Assembly: GCA_934045075.1 (NCBI GenBank) | Contig: OW203743.1 | Span: 17,541,152 to 17,605,151, forward strand | Origin: Yponomeuta sedellus | Taxonomy: Eukaryota; Arthropoda; Insecta; Lepidoptera; Yponomeutidae | Direction of reading: 5' to 3' | Length of the DNA stretch: 64,000 nt | Part shown: positions 40,180 through 50,283 of the stretch, one piece after another | How positions within the stretch are numbered: position 1 is the stretch's first letter | Layout of the letters: every line of letters begins with the position of its first letter | Program-made: the position numbers and the translations under genes | Notes under the pieces: generated by a model | The model's input: the letters and a program-made list of their open reading frames with translations, nothing else | What the model was told of the DNA's origin: nothing | The model's database searches: none

Positions 40180-40515
40180 GAGAATCGATCGCGCGACGTA
40201 ATCATGAATCTGTGGTCATTCATTCACCACTCAGTCGTTCCGGTGCCGTCGCTCGTGCCGCTCGCTCGCTACTAATTTATCCATCCATCTGCATACACAT
40301 TCGCACGGTGACATACGCGCGTGATAAGTGCTCGAATTCTCGTGAAGTGATAGACATTTAGTGACCAAGAAACTTTATCAGCTCAAAGAACAATATTAGA
40401 CTATAAGTGAACAGTGCAGGAGTGTTCTCCGTGCGCTGGACGCATCAGCTCATCCATCACCGCTCATCATCTGCCCAACAGCTAAAGCGAGCCATCATCC
40501 ACCATCACCAAGTAA
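40180..40515 (+). promoter_or_regulatory. Candidate promoter and 5' exon
   Basis: CpG-rich for this window (GAGAATCGATCGCGCGACG; CCGTCGCTCGTGCCGCTCGC). An arthropod-type initiator TCAGTC is at 40231-40236, and ATCACCAAGTAAGTCC at about 40504 is a strong splice donor (GTAAGT). A host gene 5' exon or the leader of a retroelement would both fit. No downstream protein recognised. Confidence 0.3.
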
Positions 40516-41027
40516 GTCCATTCACTTCACCTCCCATTCCGCTCTCTCAACCAGCCCATCGTGAGGTAGACCTAGCCGACACTGGCTAACTACCAGCGGT
40601 CGATGCGACAAAATACCCAGTAGTCGCCACACTGCTTTGCAAGTTAAGAAAACTTTCATTTTAATTACCTCGGGAACACAAAGTAAACCAGTAGGTGAAC
40701 AAGCAGAATACACGAAATAAGACAAAAAAAGTCGATCGTGAAGAGAACAAATTCAAAAGAATTTTATATTCACTATAAAAATAAAGTGTTTACTCAATGG
40801 ACGTCAAAGCCGTTAGTTTCACGATTATTAGATTATGTAGAGAAGAAACTAACAAAGAAACTTTTTTGTCTAAATGTCGTCATTAATACTGTAAAACGTC
40901 ACATGTCAAAAAAAGGCTCTCGCCTTCTTAACAAATTTCTATGAAAAATTTGAAAGCTAGAAATCATAATCCTTATCTTAACAGGCTGAGGTTATAATGC
41001 CTTAACTTAGATTCCTTGATTTAATGT
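40516..41027. other. Unassigned stretch
   Basis: A 68-codon plus frame at 40738-40944, lysine-rich, without motif. No family seen. Confidence 0.3.
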
Positions 41028-41240
41028 AGAGCGGTGGTAGCGGAGCGGTGTAGATCTCCGGCTTCTCAATCGGGAGGTCGTGGGTTCGAACCCCGGCATG
41101 TACCGATGTCTTTGTTTTCTAAGTTATGTACCTACATTTGTGAAATTATACTACCAATACTACTCGCTGGCGGTGAAGGAACATCGTAAGGAAACCCTAG
41201 TGTCTGAGGTGTTAGCGTACCTCAGCGCTTGCTACGTACA
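41028..41240 (+). mobile_element. GA-SINE, second head type
   Basis: GCGGTGGTAGCGGAGCGGTG, CTCAATCGGGAGGTCGTGGG, box B GGTTCGAACCC, body GGTGAAGGAACATCGTAAGG. Confidence 0.8.
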
Positions 41241-41572
41241 ATGGCCCAACTATGAGGCTAAGTGCGGAAATCTCAGGTCTAACTAACTGACTATAATGTA
41301 TTATTACGCGCCGCACTTTTGTGGATTGGTTAGTTGACACGATCACAAATTGATATTTATACGATACTACGCCATAGATTTTAGGGTGGCGAAAGCTTAC
41401 AGTGGGCCGCAAAGATATTACAAGTGGCTCGAAGGCCTCAGTGTGATCACCACTGCCTTAGCCGATCGGCAGTGTACATGACCAAGGGTGACCGAAGGTC
41501 CTCGTTTGTATTTGCTCAGTGTCAATGAACTTAGCTCACCAAACCGTCTGGTTCAAGCACTTTCGATTCTTC
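41241..41572. other. Unassigned stretch
   Basis: No family recognised. Confidence 0.35.
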
Positions 41573-41702
41573 CGGAAGCGCTCGGAAAAATGCCACTAGC
41601 GGTAGTCACGGGATGGTCAGTTCACCCACGCAGCACCTGACCGTTGTTATTTAACCCTAGTGGTTGATTCCAATCACTCGGTTCCACTAGCCCACGAGCG
41701 CT
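41573..41702 (-). mobile_element. 5S-SINE 5' part
   Basis: GCGCTCGGAAAAATGCCACT to TAGCCCACGAGCGCTT; 3' two thirds missing. Confidence 0.8.
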
Positions 41703-41964
41703 TTATACCTATACATATCAAAAAAGCCTAATCAAGATTATTTATTAGGTAAATCGTATCTTAATTCCCGATGTTTTACGTATATTTTATCTAATACATA
41801 ACCCGTGCAACTATGGATGACCATCGCCTGTCATTGAGAAGTGCTATAGCAATTAACGAGATGGCCTGACTTTCTGGTCAAAGTGTTAAGAAAAGTTTTG
41901 AGACTGGCATTGGAAGAGACCTATACTCAGCTCATAGCTACCCTATAGCTATAGGTTTAAGAAA

Positions 41965-42140
41965 GTAAAATAAGATAAGAATATTCTTTAATGTACACCA
42001 GAGAACATATTATAAAACATGTAAAGATACAGAGTACAATTGGCAGCCTTATTCTTAAAAGGATTTTTTTTCCAGACAACCTTATGACGGAAAGTTGCTG
42101 AAGGAAATAAGAGACGGGTAGTCGGTGCAAATTAGAAATA
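41965..42140 (-). repeat. LINE-B 3' end
   Basis: AGATAAGAATATTCTTTAAT, TTGGCAGCCTTATTCTTAAA, AGAGACGGGTAGTCGGTGC. Confidence 0.85.
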
Positions 42141-42150
42141 AGAAAAAAAA

Positions 42151-42412
42151 ATATTCACGGACATATTACACAGATCTCGTTAGCCCTATACTAACATAGG
42201 GCTAACGAGATCTGTGTAATATGTCCAAATAAATGACTTGTGTTATAAGTGCTAACTCGACGATAGATTTAATACAATAATTTATAGATAACATCCAAGA
42301 CCCGAGACAAACTAGAAAAGTTCGTTTCCTAGTTTGACCCGGCCAGGGATCGAACCCGAGACCTCCCGTTTTACAGTCAGCGTACTAAACCGCTGCGCCA
42401 CCGAGGCCGACA
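42151..42412 (-). mobile_element. SINE-G with inverted tail duplication
   Basis: Full SINE-G in inverse (head TGCGCCACCGAGGCCGAC at about 42393-42411). Its 3' tail is present twice, head to head, giving the perfect hairpin at 42159-42226. Confidence 0.85.
42159..42226. repeat. Perfect 31-bp hairpin in SINE-G tail
   Basis: GGACATATTACACAGATCTC (start of 42159-42189) and its exact inverse in 42196-42226; loop ACTAAC. Confidence 0.95.
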
Positions 42413-42501
42413 AGATTCGTTTGATTACTATAATACCTGCACGGCACAAGACGTTGGCTATGCACAACAGTAGATAGTTTATAAGCTACCTATGATGATA
42501 T

Positions 42502-42959
42502 TGTCGCGGTCCTATCCCGAACCATCTAGAATAGAACCTTCTGGAAGCCTATCGAATAGTCACCACATGCTGCGTTTTAGTAACGCAGCAAGCAATAATA
42601 ACTCGTATGTCTAGCAGGGTAAGGCTCAAAACTCTATGACAAGAAATTGTTCTAGAGTCGTTGCCGCGTGCACCGAGTCTAGGTACGTACGGGAATGTTC
42701 GAGAACTCTTGCCGGCAGATACAAATAGCGGCCGCCGCAGCGCGCATTCAGTTCAGACTAGCGAAGAGTAAACTTCGAGCGAACATACCTGCGATACAAG
42801 CGATAACCTACGACCTCAGCGATACTATTGGACTTCGATTGAACCTACGATTGGAATCTTCGTGTAGTGAAGACCTGCAGACCAGACCCTGCGTGAATAA
42901 ATCCTAAGAAGTTGTCGTTGGTGTTTTACATCCAAATCCAGAACCCTTAGCCCGTAACA
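42502..42959 (+). mobile_element. Solo LTR, 458 bp
   Basis: TGTCGCGGTCC ... CCCGTAACA between ATAT (42498-42501) and ATAT (42960-42963): TG/CA-type ends and a 4-bp duplication, as in Ty3/gypsy LTRs. The only internal signal read is AATAAA at about 42896-42901 as poly(A) signal. A heat-shock-like GAACCTTCTGGAA lies at 42534-42546. A deleted second copy is at 62569-62721. Orientation is inferred from the poly(A) signal. Confidence 0.8.
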
Positions 42960-42963
42960 ATAT

Positions 42964-43211
42964 GCAACTTCTGTGCTTCCTTTGTGTTGACAAGACGTAG
43001 CACTTTCTTTCTGGTTTTTTTATTGAAGCATTTTAGGCCGCAATCTCGCTTTGTGCGGATTTCATTGTATTAAGAAGATAATTGGTTAAGTTCCTTTTGG
43101 GTTTAAACGAGGGAAAACGTTATTTAGGTCTCGCAATTTAAAGAAATACTTGACAAACAAACAAGAAAATATTATCTAAAAAAACAAATAAATATTATGA
43201 AGCATACGATG
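42964..43211. other. Unassigned stretch
   Basis: AT-rich; nothing recognised. Confidence 0.3.
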
Positions 43212-43497
43212 TAGACTCGTGGCCTAGTCGAACTGACTGATTGGCATCAATTACTTGAGTTAAGTAACAACAGGCGCGGTCTGGTGCAGGATGGGGATCA
43301 TCCCGTGACTACCGCTAAAGATATTTTTCCGAGCGCTTCCGTTCTTCGCAAGTCACGTTAAGCCGTAGATGCCGGCCGTCATGTAATGGCAGTCGTTAAG
43401 ACATGTCAGAGGCTTTAAGGGCGGCTTGATAACTTCTGACAGTAAGGCCCGCCACTGTCTTGCAATTCTTCACCAACCCTCACTTGGCCCCCGTGGC
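43212..43497 (+). mobile_element. 5S-SINE, 3'-truncated
   Basis: GACTCGTGGCCTAGTCGAAC, GGCGCGGTCTGGTGCAGGAT, ending at CTTGGCCCCCGTGGCC. Confidence 0.85.
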
Positions 43498-43667
43498 CAT
43501 GCTCCATCTCCACCGCTCCACAAAACCGGTAAATAATGAAGTCCAAGGGCTTCTTACGGAGTAATATTTTAAAACTCATTTACGAAACACAGCGTAGAGC
43601 CACCTCAAACAGTCATCTCTGTCTTTATCAGTTTTATGTAAGGAATAATTTTCCACCTCTGAAATTT
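43498..43667. other. Unassigned stretch
   Basis: Nothing recognised. Confidence 0.3.
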
Positions 43668-43728
43668 GATAGATAGATTATTCTTTATTGTACACAGAAA
43701 TTATTAAAAAATATAGTACAATTGGCGG
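43668..43728 (-). repeat. LINE-B 3' end, short
   Basis: ATAGATAGATTATTCTTTAT, TGTACACAG, CAATTGGCGGCG. Confidence 0.75.
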
Positions 43729-43871
43729 CGAATATAGAAAGTTCGGAGTTGGACTCTAAATACTTACTAATTGCACCAACAACTAGAACATTGTAAATTC
43801 TTTACGTTGAAATTAATTAAATTGAATTGATTGAATATTAATCCTACTACCAGACGCGAGATGGCGTTACG

Positions 43872-43922
43872 TGGAATCCAGTGCTAAGTAAACACTAAGT
43901 AAGTACTTAGCACTGGATTCCA
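43872..43922. repeat. Perfect 19-bp hairpin
   Basis: TGGAATCCAGTGCTAAGTA (43872-43890) and TACTTAGCACTGGATTCCA (43904-43922), loop 13 nt. Confidence 0.9.
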
Positions 43923-43971
43923 GTGCGTGCCTTTTCACCAGACCTATCCGCGGACGTAGTGAGTATTATGT

Positions 43972-44158
43972 GTCTTCTTCTTCTTCAGGCTATATTAGTC
44001 CACTGCTTGACATAGCCCTTTCCTAATGAGCGCAAGGTTGTGCCATCATTGGGGGGTAGTGCCCATAATCCCCACGCTGGGCATGCGGGTTGGGAATCGC
44101 AGTTTGGTGGAATTGTACTGCAAAGGGCGCTGCTGCCCACCCCCCGGTTTGTGTCCCT
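43972..44158 (-). mobile_element. RTE-tail element, 5'-truncated
   Basis: TTCTTCTTCAGGCTATATTA to CCCCGGTTTGTGTCCCT. Confidence 0.8.
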
Positions 44159-44300
44159 ATAGTTATGTGTCTGTCCGCTGGAAAATACTAAGTGTTTTTA
44201 GTATAGACCACCCGCTCTCACTACAATAATTGTCTGTACTCGCCACTTCAGTCTATCCGCTACGGCAACTGCACCGCTGCCGAAACGACGGGAATTGAGG
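44159..44300 (+). promoter_or_regulatory. Candidate 5' exon with splice donor
   Basis: CCACTTCAGTCTATCC (initiator-like TCAGTC at 44248-44253) and GGGAATTGAGGTAAGTACC, where GAG/GTAAGTA is a near-consensus donor. The exon would be CpG-containing (CCGCTGCCGAAACGACGGG). No coding support. Confidence 0.25.
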
Positions 44301-44411
44301 TAAGTACCTAATACAAGCTAGCAACGTACTTGTACATCTGTTAGTGGGCCGCCGTATCGCTGAGATAACCCTAAGCGTCGCACACGCTCCACTCACTATC
44401 GGTACATTTTA

Positions 44412-44825
44412 AATGAATGAAAAGGTTTTATTTAAAGTAGCACAGAAACTGCGGCTTAATGAACATTTTAATTCAAACTAGGTGTCCATTTCAAAATCTA
44501 GATAATTTCGGAGAAAAAATGGACAAAAAAACTCCTAAGTTAGTCTTTTCAAAAGTCCTTAATTAACATAGTTTACATAATTATTATAAACATAGAACTC
44601 ATACATTGTACTGGCTTTCATTCCAGACCTCACTGTCATCTAAATATTCCTTTATGTTATAGTAGCCCTTTTGGCACAAAGTGTGCTTAGCATATTTTTT
44701 TAACCGCGATTCAGGCAAGCTTAATATATCTTCAGGGATTTTATTATAGAAGCGTATACAATGCCCCATGAAGGATGTATTAACCTTTGCCAGCCTAAAT
44801 AGTGGGAAGAAAAGTTTTTAGTCCT
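44412..44825 (-). pseudogene. J-LINE 3' end
   Basis: AATGAATGAAAAGGTTTTAT, CTGCGGCTTAATGAACATTT, GGCACAAAGTGTGCTTAGC, AGCGTATACAATGCCCCATG. Same extent as 6692-7120; pol C-terminus plus UTR. Confidence 0.75.
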
Positions 44826-45194
44826 TCGAGCCGGATAACTTTACAATATATTCGCCGCGTGAACTGAGCACTGCTATGGCGTTACCAGCAGGGTACCCTC
44901 AGTGCGCAAATCCGAGTTGCGCTTGGCCGGTTTTTGTTCTTCATTTTAACCTCTGTAGACAGACCAGCTATAATATCAAAATGGCATGCACAAATCAAGC
45001 GTTTGCTTTTTTTTCGTGTGATATGTGTGAATTGTAGCGAAAACGCAATTCTTATTCCAATTTAAATCCCAAAAACATATAATTCGCTATTCCATCAGGC
45101 TCTTTGGAGCGTGTGCGAGAAAAATAACACGCTGGAGACGCGAGAGAGATGGAGAAGGTTCACTTCGGTATTGGATATACAAAAATTTACTTTG
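44826..45194. other. Unassigned stretch
   Basis: No family recognised; contains GCGCTTGGCCGG. Confidence 0.35.
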
Positions 45195-45300
45195 CGGTTA
45201 CACAGTGGGTAGAACAATGGTCTCGGAGGTGAGCGACCCAGGTTTGATTCCCAGTGCGGGCATGGACTTTGTTTTCTACGAGTAAGTTATGTACATTTTG
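45195..45300 (+). mobile_element. GA-SINE head
   Basis: ACACAGTGGGTAGAACAATG, CTCGGAGGTGAGCGACCCAG, box B GGTTTGATTCC; stops in the body and is followed directly by T308. Confidence 0.7.
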
Positions 45301-45305
45301 TATTC

Positions 45306-45482
45306 TTTTAAATGCACTAACACGTGCCAAGGACAATTTAAAAACCTATTTAGAGGCTAACAACTCCACCCATGCCGGGACTCAAACCCGCGACCTCTGG
45401 CTGACCTGGCACGGATAGCCAGAGGTCGCGGGTTCGAATCCCGGCATGGGTGGAATTTTTAGCCTCTAAATAGGTTATTAAA
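45306..45482 (+). mobile_element. T308 foldback copy, subfamily II
   Basis: Inverse 3' half of the module (CGCGACCTCTGGCTGACC) meets the direct 3' half (TGGCACGGATAGCC); both arms end in the short terminus, with a remnant of the long terminus at the left (AATGCACTAACACGTG). Confidence 0.8.
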
Positions 45483-45486
45483 AGTT

Positions 45487-45644
45487 GTAGACTTTTAGTC
45501 CGGATCTTTTTACGGGTAGCGGGAGCAGAGACGGAGCAGCTCCGTCTCTGCTCACCATGATTAAGCTCTGCAAATCGGAGCGAAACCTGGTCGGACTTAT
45601 CCGATGTAACAACACCCGTAAGTAGATCCGGACTAAAAGTCTAC
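45487..45644. mobile_element. MITE with perfect 20-bp TIRs
   Basis: GTAGACTTTTAGTCCGGATC (45487-45506) and its exact inverse (45625-45644). Inside, arms 45523-45537 and 45539-45553 form a 15-bp palindrome (GAGCAGAGACGGAGC). A related segment is at 56523-56631. Confidence 0.9.
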
Positions 45645-45686
45645 AATGTGTTGTGCTTACGAAAGTTTGAGTTTAAAAAAGGTTAT

Positions 45687-46172
45687 ACTATTTTTATTTT
45701 TTAATGCACTAACCCGTGCTAAGGACAAATTTAAAAACCTATTTAGAGGCTAAAAATTTCACCCATGCCGGGATTCGAACCCGCAACCTCTGGCTATCCG
45801 TGCCAGCGCTCTACCAATTGAGCTAATGGGCGACTCACGGCATCAGTGAAATTTCGAACCTCTTTACACTATTCTATGTATAGGTGTTTCAATTTGTCTT
45901 TAGCCCGGGTTAGTGCATTAAAAATAAAAATAGTAAAAACGTAAAAAAACGTAACTGCAAAGTAGGTAGTCGGGGCTGTAAGTGATGCAATTTGCTTAAG
46001 TCAGATGTCGCTGCCTGTACGTAATACAGAGAATATTGTAAAGAGGTTCGAAATTTCACTGATGCCGTGAGTCGCCCATTGGCTCAATTGGTAAAGCGCT
46101 GGCACGGATAGCCAGAGGTTGCGGGTTCGAATCCCGGCATGGGTGAAATTTTTAGCATCTAAATAGGTTTTT
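45687..46172 (+). mobile_element. T308 head-to-head copy
   Basis: An 8-bp duplication AAGGTTAT (45679-45686, 46173-46180). Long end left, inverse module about 45760-45832, second R block, direct module about 46071-46143, short end right. Confidence 0.9.
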
Positions 46173-46180
46173 AAGGTTAT

Positions 46181-46505
46181 TAAAATTTTAGTTTTTATTG
46201 TTCTGGCTCCGTCAAGTTTGTGGCGCAGTCACAAATATGCATGTTTGGCTGGGAGCCATTACCTAGCCGTCGCATTTGCATATCATTGCATACCACATAC
46301 AATAAGCTTTGCGTAGAGAAATGTATTCGTACCTTTGCTTCTGCAAGAGAGGCTAAAACATTATTATGCTCCTATTGCTTTAAATAATTCATGGAAACGT
46401 TAGGCTTTCAAGACTGAAATACTTACATACACTCGCGGTCTGAAAATGTTAACCACCTCAAGGTTGGTAATTGCATGCACAAATCTATGTCACATGGTCG
46501 ATGAT
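46181..46505. other. Unassigned stretch
   Basis: Nothing recognised. Confidence 0.35.
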
Positions 46506-46517
46506 ATTATGTGATTT

Positions 46518-46725
46518 AAAAACCTATTTAGAGGCTAAAAATTTCACCCATGCCGGGATTCGAACCCGCAACCTCTGGCTATCCGTGCCAGCGCTCTACC
46601 AATTGAGCTAATGGGCGACTCACGGCATCAGTGAAATTTCGAGCCTCTTTACACTATTCTATGTATATGTTTTTAAATTTGTCCTTAGCACGGGTTAGTG
46701 CATTAAAAATAAAAAAAATAGTATA
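46518..46725 (-). mobile_element. T308 foldback copy
   Basis: Flanks ATTATGTGATTT (46506-46517) and ATTATTGTGATTT (46726-46738). Inverse module about 46550-46622, then a direct short/long terminus. Confidence 0.85.
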
Positions 46726-46738
46726 ATTATTGTGATTT

Positions 46739-47059
46739 GATTAGGCATAGAGCATAGATTAGGCATAGAGCATAGAAGAAGCAATAGAGATTCAAAGAAG
46801 CGAGGTTGCCATGGTTTTACAATCAATTTCTATTATTTCAATCGTAGTATTTTTGATGTCATTGTAAAAAAATCAATTATGTCACCTTTTAAATAAAGAA
46901 AAGAGTTTCATCATCAAAACGTCATGAATACTCTTTTTGTTAGAATCGATGCTACAACAATTAAAAAGTAATACGTACCTAGATATAGCATTTTAGACTT
47001 TACTGCACAGTGTGCTAAAGAATCTAATTTGAAAACTGATAAACATTTTTAGACCGCGA
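46739..47059. other. Unassigned, 18-bp tandem pair
   Basis: AGGCATAGAGCATAGATT occurs about twice at 46743-46778. No other structure. Confidence 0.4.
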
Positions 47060-47240
47060 CCGTACATACATAACCTCACGCCTGTATCCCAGAGGGGTAG
47101 GCAGAGACCAGGGACTGCCACTTGCCACGATCCTGACAGTTCACCTTCGCTTCATCAACGTTCATAAGTCGTTGCATGCACGCACGCCGGTTCCGGGTAC
47201 TTTTTATCTTCCCCTTTGCTAATACATCGCCATATTGATC
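47060..47240 (-). pseudogene. Non-LTR retrotransposon pol C-terminus (H type)
   Basis: The minus strand reads STRNRRACMQRLMNVDEAKV, NCQDRGKWQSLVSAYPSGIQ and a stop. The DR-x-W-x-x-x-V spacing matches LINE pol C-termini. Six traces of it occur in the window (10556, 16490, 20190, 31440, here, 62725). No RT core. Confidence 0.6.
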
Positions 47241-47319
47241 GATGACTGAAATAATCAACCCAGTCAACCCAATCCCGATACTGACCCATCGGTGTCAGTC
47301 ATGTATCGGGATAGGATTC

Positions 47320-47672
47320 GATATCAGCCCTTGTATGTCCCCACTGCTGGGGCACGGGTCTCTTCCTGCATCGCAAGAAGGATAGGCCATACTCCACCAC
47401 GGGGGCCAAGTCCGGGTTGGTGGAGGATGTAAGACAGTGGCGAGCCTTACTGTCAGAAGTCATCAAGCCGCCCGTAAGGCCTCTGACATGGCTTAACGAC
47501 TGCCATTACATGACAGCCGGCACCAACGATTTAACGTGCCTGCCACTAGTAGTCAGGAAAAAATGCCACTAGTAGTCACGGGACGGCCAACCATCCCGCA
47601 CCTGACCACGCCTGTTGTTGCTTAACTCAAGTGATTGATTCCAATCACTCGGTTCGACCAGGCTACGAGCGC
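47320..47672 (-). mobile_element. 5S-SINE, full length
   Basis: ATATCAGCCCTTGTATGTCC to GGCTACGAGCGCTTC, with an 18-bp duplication-like scramble near 47540 (GCCACTAGTAGTCA twice). Confidence 0.9.
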
Positions 47673-47679
47673 TTCGGAT

Positions 47680-47790
47680 AACTTCATAAATGTACGTAAC
47701 TTAGAAAACAAAGTCATTGCTACGTGCCGGAATTCAACCCCACGACCTCCCGATCGAGAAGCCGCCGTTCCACCGCTCCGCTACCACGTG
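47680..47790 (-). mobile_element. GA-SINE head, second type
   Basis: Inverse of the head seen at 41028: CGACCTCCCGATCGAGAAGC and CACCGCTCCGCTACCAC. Confidence 0.75.
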
Positions 47791-48060
47791 AATATAATCT
47801 TATTTTAATAATGCTTTGGCGCCATAGTTGGCCCTAGATTACATCACCGCTATCACAAACGCATGCCGTGCCGTGCCGCCATTAAGCATGCTCCTCGGAA
47901 TATGGCGGTCATAATCGCGTTATGTCTCTATTGTGCGCCCCTTATGGCAGCAAAAGGCCCGTTTTGATGTGATTGCGTTGAGAAAAATATACTGACAGAA
48001 GTACGGATGGAAAGGAGGACGGGGGGAGGGTGGATACAGACACATAATTACAAATAATTA
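47791..48060. other. Unassigned stretch
   Basis: ATGCCGTGCCGTGCCGCCAT and AATATGGCGGTCATAATCGC; no family recognised. Confidence 0.35.
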
Positions 48061-48065
48061 CTATG

Positions 48066-48185
48066 GAGAGATGATTATGGGCATTAGCCCCCAATGATGG
48101 TATAAGACAGGGCGCTATGGCCATCATTAGAGGAGGGCTATGTCCAGCAGTGGACTACATAATAGAGCCTGATGAAGAAGACTAT
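48066..48185 (+). mobile_element. RTE-tail element 3' part
   Basis: ATTATGGGCATTAGCCCCCA to GGCTATGTCCAGCAGTGGAC and GAGCCTGATGAAGAAG. Confidence 0.85.
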
Positions 48186-48211
48186 GGAGAACGAACAAGA
48201 GATTATTTGAC

Positions 48212-48626
48212 TACACTATTTTTATTTTTAATGCACTAACCCGTGCTAAGGAACAAATTTAACAACCTATTTAGAGGCTAAAAATTTCACCCATGCCGGG
48301 ATTCGAACCCGCAACCTCTGGCTATCCGTACCAGCGCTCTACCAATTGAGCCAATGGGCGACTCACGGCATCAGTGAAATTTCGAACCTCTTTACAATAT
48401 TCTCTGTATTACGTACAGGCAGCGACATCTGACTCAAGCAAATTGCATTACTTACAGCCCCGACTACCTACTTTGCAGTTAGGTTTAACATCGGAACGAT
48501 ATCACTGTACCCACATGATTACACTATTTTTATTGGCTCAATTGGTAGAGCGCTGGTACGGATAGCCAGAGGTTGCGGGTTCGAATCCCGGCATGGGTGA
48601 AATTTTTAGCCTCTAAATAGGTTGTT
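48212..48626 (+). mobile_element. T308 head-to-head copy
   Basis: A 12-bp duplication AGATTATTTGAC (48200-48211, 48627-48638). Long end left; inverse module about 48292-48363; Q and P inverse; then ATTTTTATTGGCTCAATTGG joins the long end to box A of a direct module; short end right. Confidence 0.9.
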
Positions 48627-48751
48627 AGATTATTTGACACTTAAAATTTATAATAGCTATCCTCTTTTGCTTGATGAAACCAAAGTATGTAAAGCCACGC
48701 TTAAATATAAACTTAAAGAACTAATGATAAAATAAAACTACACCTATGTAA

Positions 48752-48830
48752 GATAAGATAAGAATATTCTTTATTGTGCCAGGAAAACACATAGAAAACA
48801 TAATAATGTACTTGAGAAGAATCATTAATA
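48752..48830 (-). repeat. LINE-B 3' end, short
   Basis: AGATAAGAATATTCTTTATT and GTGCCAGGAAAACAC. Confidence 0.7.
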
Positions 48831-48984
48831 TCTAATATGTTGTTTATGTATACAAATAATATACGTATTAAATAAGTTAGCTATATACAGAGATAGAGCG
48901 CTTCGACAACAAACTGCTTTGCAGTTTGGCCTAATTGTGTAATTGAATAAGGTTTCTTGTTTTTTGTGAAATAAAAAAAAAACA

Positions 48985-49362
48985 TACATTGCTTTTGACG
49001 CCACACTATGATACCCTGTGTTGTGGAAATCAGAAACAATAGCGCTCTATCCAACTGAGCTAATGGGCGACTCACCGGCATCAGTGAAATTTCGAACCTC
49101 TTTACACTATTCTCTGTATTACGTACAGGCAGCGACATCTGGCTATAGCAAATTGCATCACTTACAGCCCCGACTACCTACTTTGCAGTTAGGTTTTACA
49201 TCGGAATGATATCACTGTACCCACATGATTATACTAGAACAATGACATCACAAGCATGTAAACATCAAAGACATGGGGTGTTTTTGTCCCCAGCCGGGGT
49301 TCGAACCCATGCATGCTTGCATGGTAGGCAGAGGCGCTACCGTTGCGCCACAGAGGTCGTCG
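48985..49362 (-). mobile_element. SINE-F, interrupted by T308
   Basis: ACACTATGATACCCTGTGTT and GGAAATCAGAAACAA, then T308, then ACAATGACATCACAAGC and the head CAGAGGTCGTC in inverse with box B GGTTCGAACCC. Confidence 0.85.
49041..49236 (-). mobile_element. T308 copy inside SINE-F
   Basis: Flanks GAAACAAT (49033-49040) and GAACAAT (49237-49243). Inverse module cut at AGCGCTCTAT, then Q and P inverse and the start of the long end. Confidence 0.8.
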
Positions 49363-49734
49363 CAGTGTACAAACTAGGTCTAGTTCTAGTACAATTTCAT
49401 TTATTTTTTCTGTAAAAGAACAAGTACTGTAAAAGTCTCTTGACCTTAATTATGTAAAATCTGTTTCGGAGGAGCACTGTTTATCCTAAATCCACAGGTT
49501 TTTAGCCTATTTAGGGAACAGGGTACCACTGCCTTAGTGATAAGGTCACTGTAAAATGTTTTTTAAATAAATTATCTATCTTATCTTAAATCCTAGGTTC
49601 TCGAAAGTTAGTTTAAAAACAGTTGCCACAGTTGTTAAGATTTCTTATGTTCACTTTTAAAAAAAAACGTATCATAAAAATTATGATTTTTAAAAAAACC
49701 TATTATACATAATTATATCGGCAAACGGATTGCG
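49363..49734. other. Unassigned, LINE-like tail
   Basis: 49500-49580 has TGCCTTAGTGATAAGGTCAC and AAATAAATTATCTATCTTAT, the look of a LINE 3' end with (TATCT)n. Confidence 0.4.
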
Positions 49735-49970
49735 ACTCTGAAGTGGAAGTGGGCGGGACACTTTGCCAGGCGGAATGATGGCAGATGGACGAAGGCAGTG
49801 ACAGAGTGGCGGCCGTGGGAGGGGGGGCGGTTCGGTGGGCAGACCAGCAGCCAGATGGTCAGATGACCTGAGTAAAGTGGCCGGCAAACAGTGGATGAGA
49901 GTAGCGCGAGACCATGCTGGCTGGGGTGGAAATGAAGAGGCCTATACCTAGCAGTGGGGTTTACCGGGCT
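49735..49970 (+). pseudogene. RTE pol C-terminus, second lineage
   Basis: Reads LKWKWAGHFARRNDGRWTKA and VTEWRPWEGG before a frameshift at a G run (49819-49829); the 3' end is CTAGCAGTGGGGTTTACCGG and (GAT)n. Confidence 0.8.
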
Positions 49971-49985
49971 GATGATGATAATGAA

Positions 49986-50283
49986 AAAACCTATTCAGAG
50001 GCTAAAAATTCCACCCATGCAAAGCAGGTACTCGGGGCTGCAAGTGATGCAAATTACTACAGCCAGATGTCGCTGCCTGTACGTAATACAAAGAGGATTG
50101 TAAAGAGGTTAAAAATTTCACTGACGATTTCGTGTGTCGCCCATTAGCTCAGTTGAAAGAGCGCTGGCACGGATAGCCAGAGGTCGCGGGTTCGAATCCC
50201 GGCATGGGTGGAATTTTTAGCCTCTAAATAGGTTTTTTTAAATGGTCCTTAGCACGGGTTAGAGCATTAAAAATAATATAATC
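49986..50283 (+). mobile_element. T308 foldback copy, subfamily II
   Basis: Short inverted end AACCTATTCAGAGGC, then the P block from AAAGCAGGTACTCGG, module about 50140-50212, long end ATTAAAAATAATATAATC. Confidence 0.8.
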
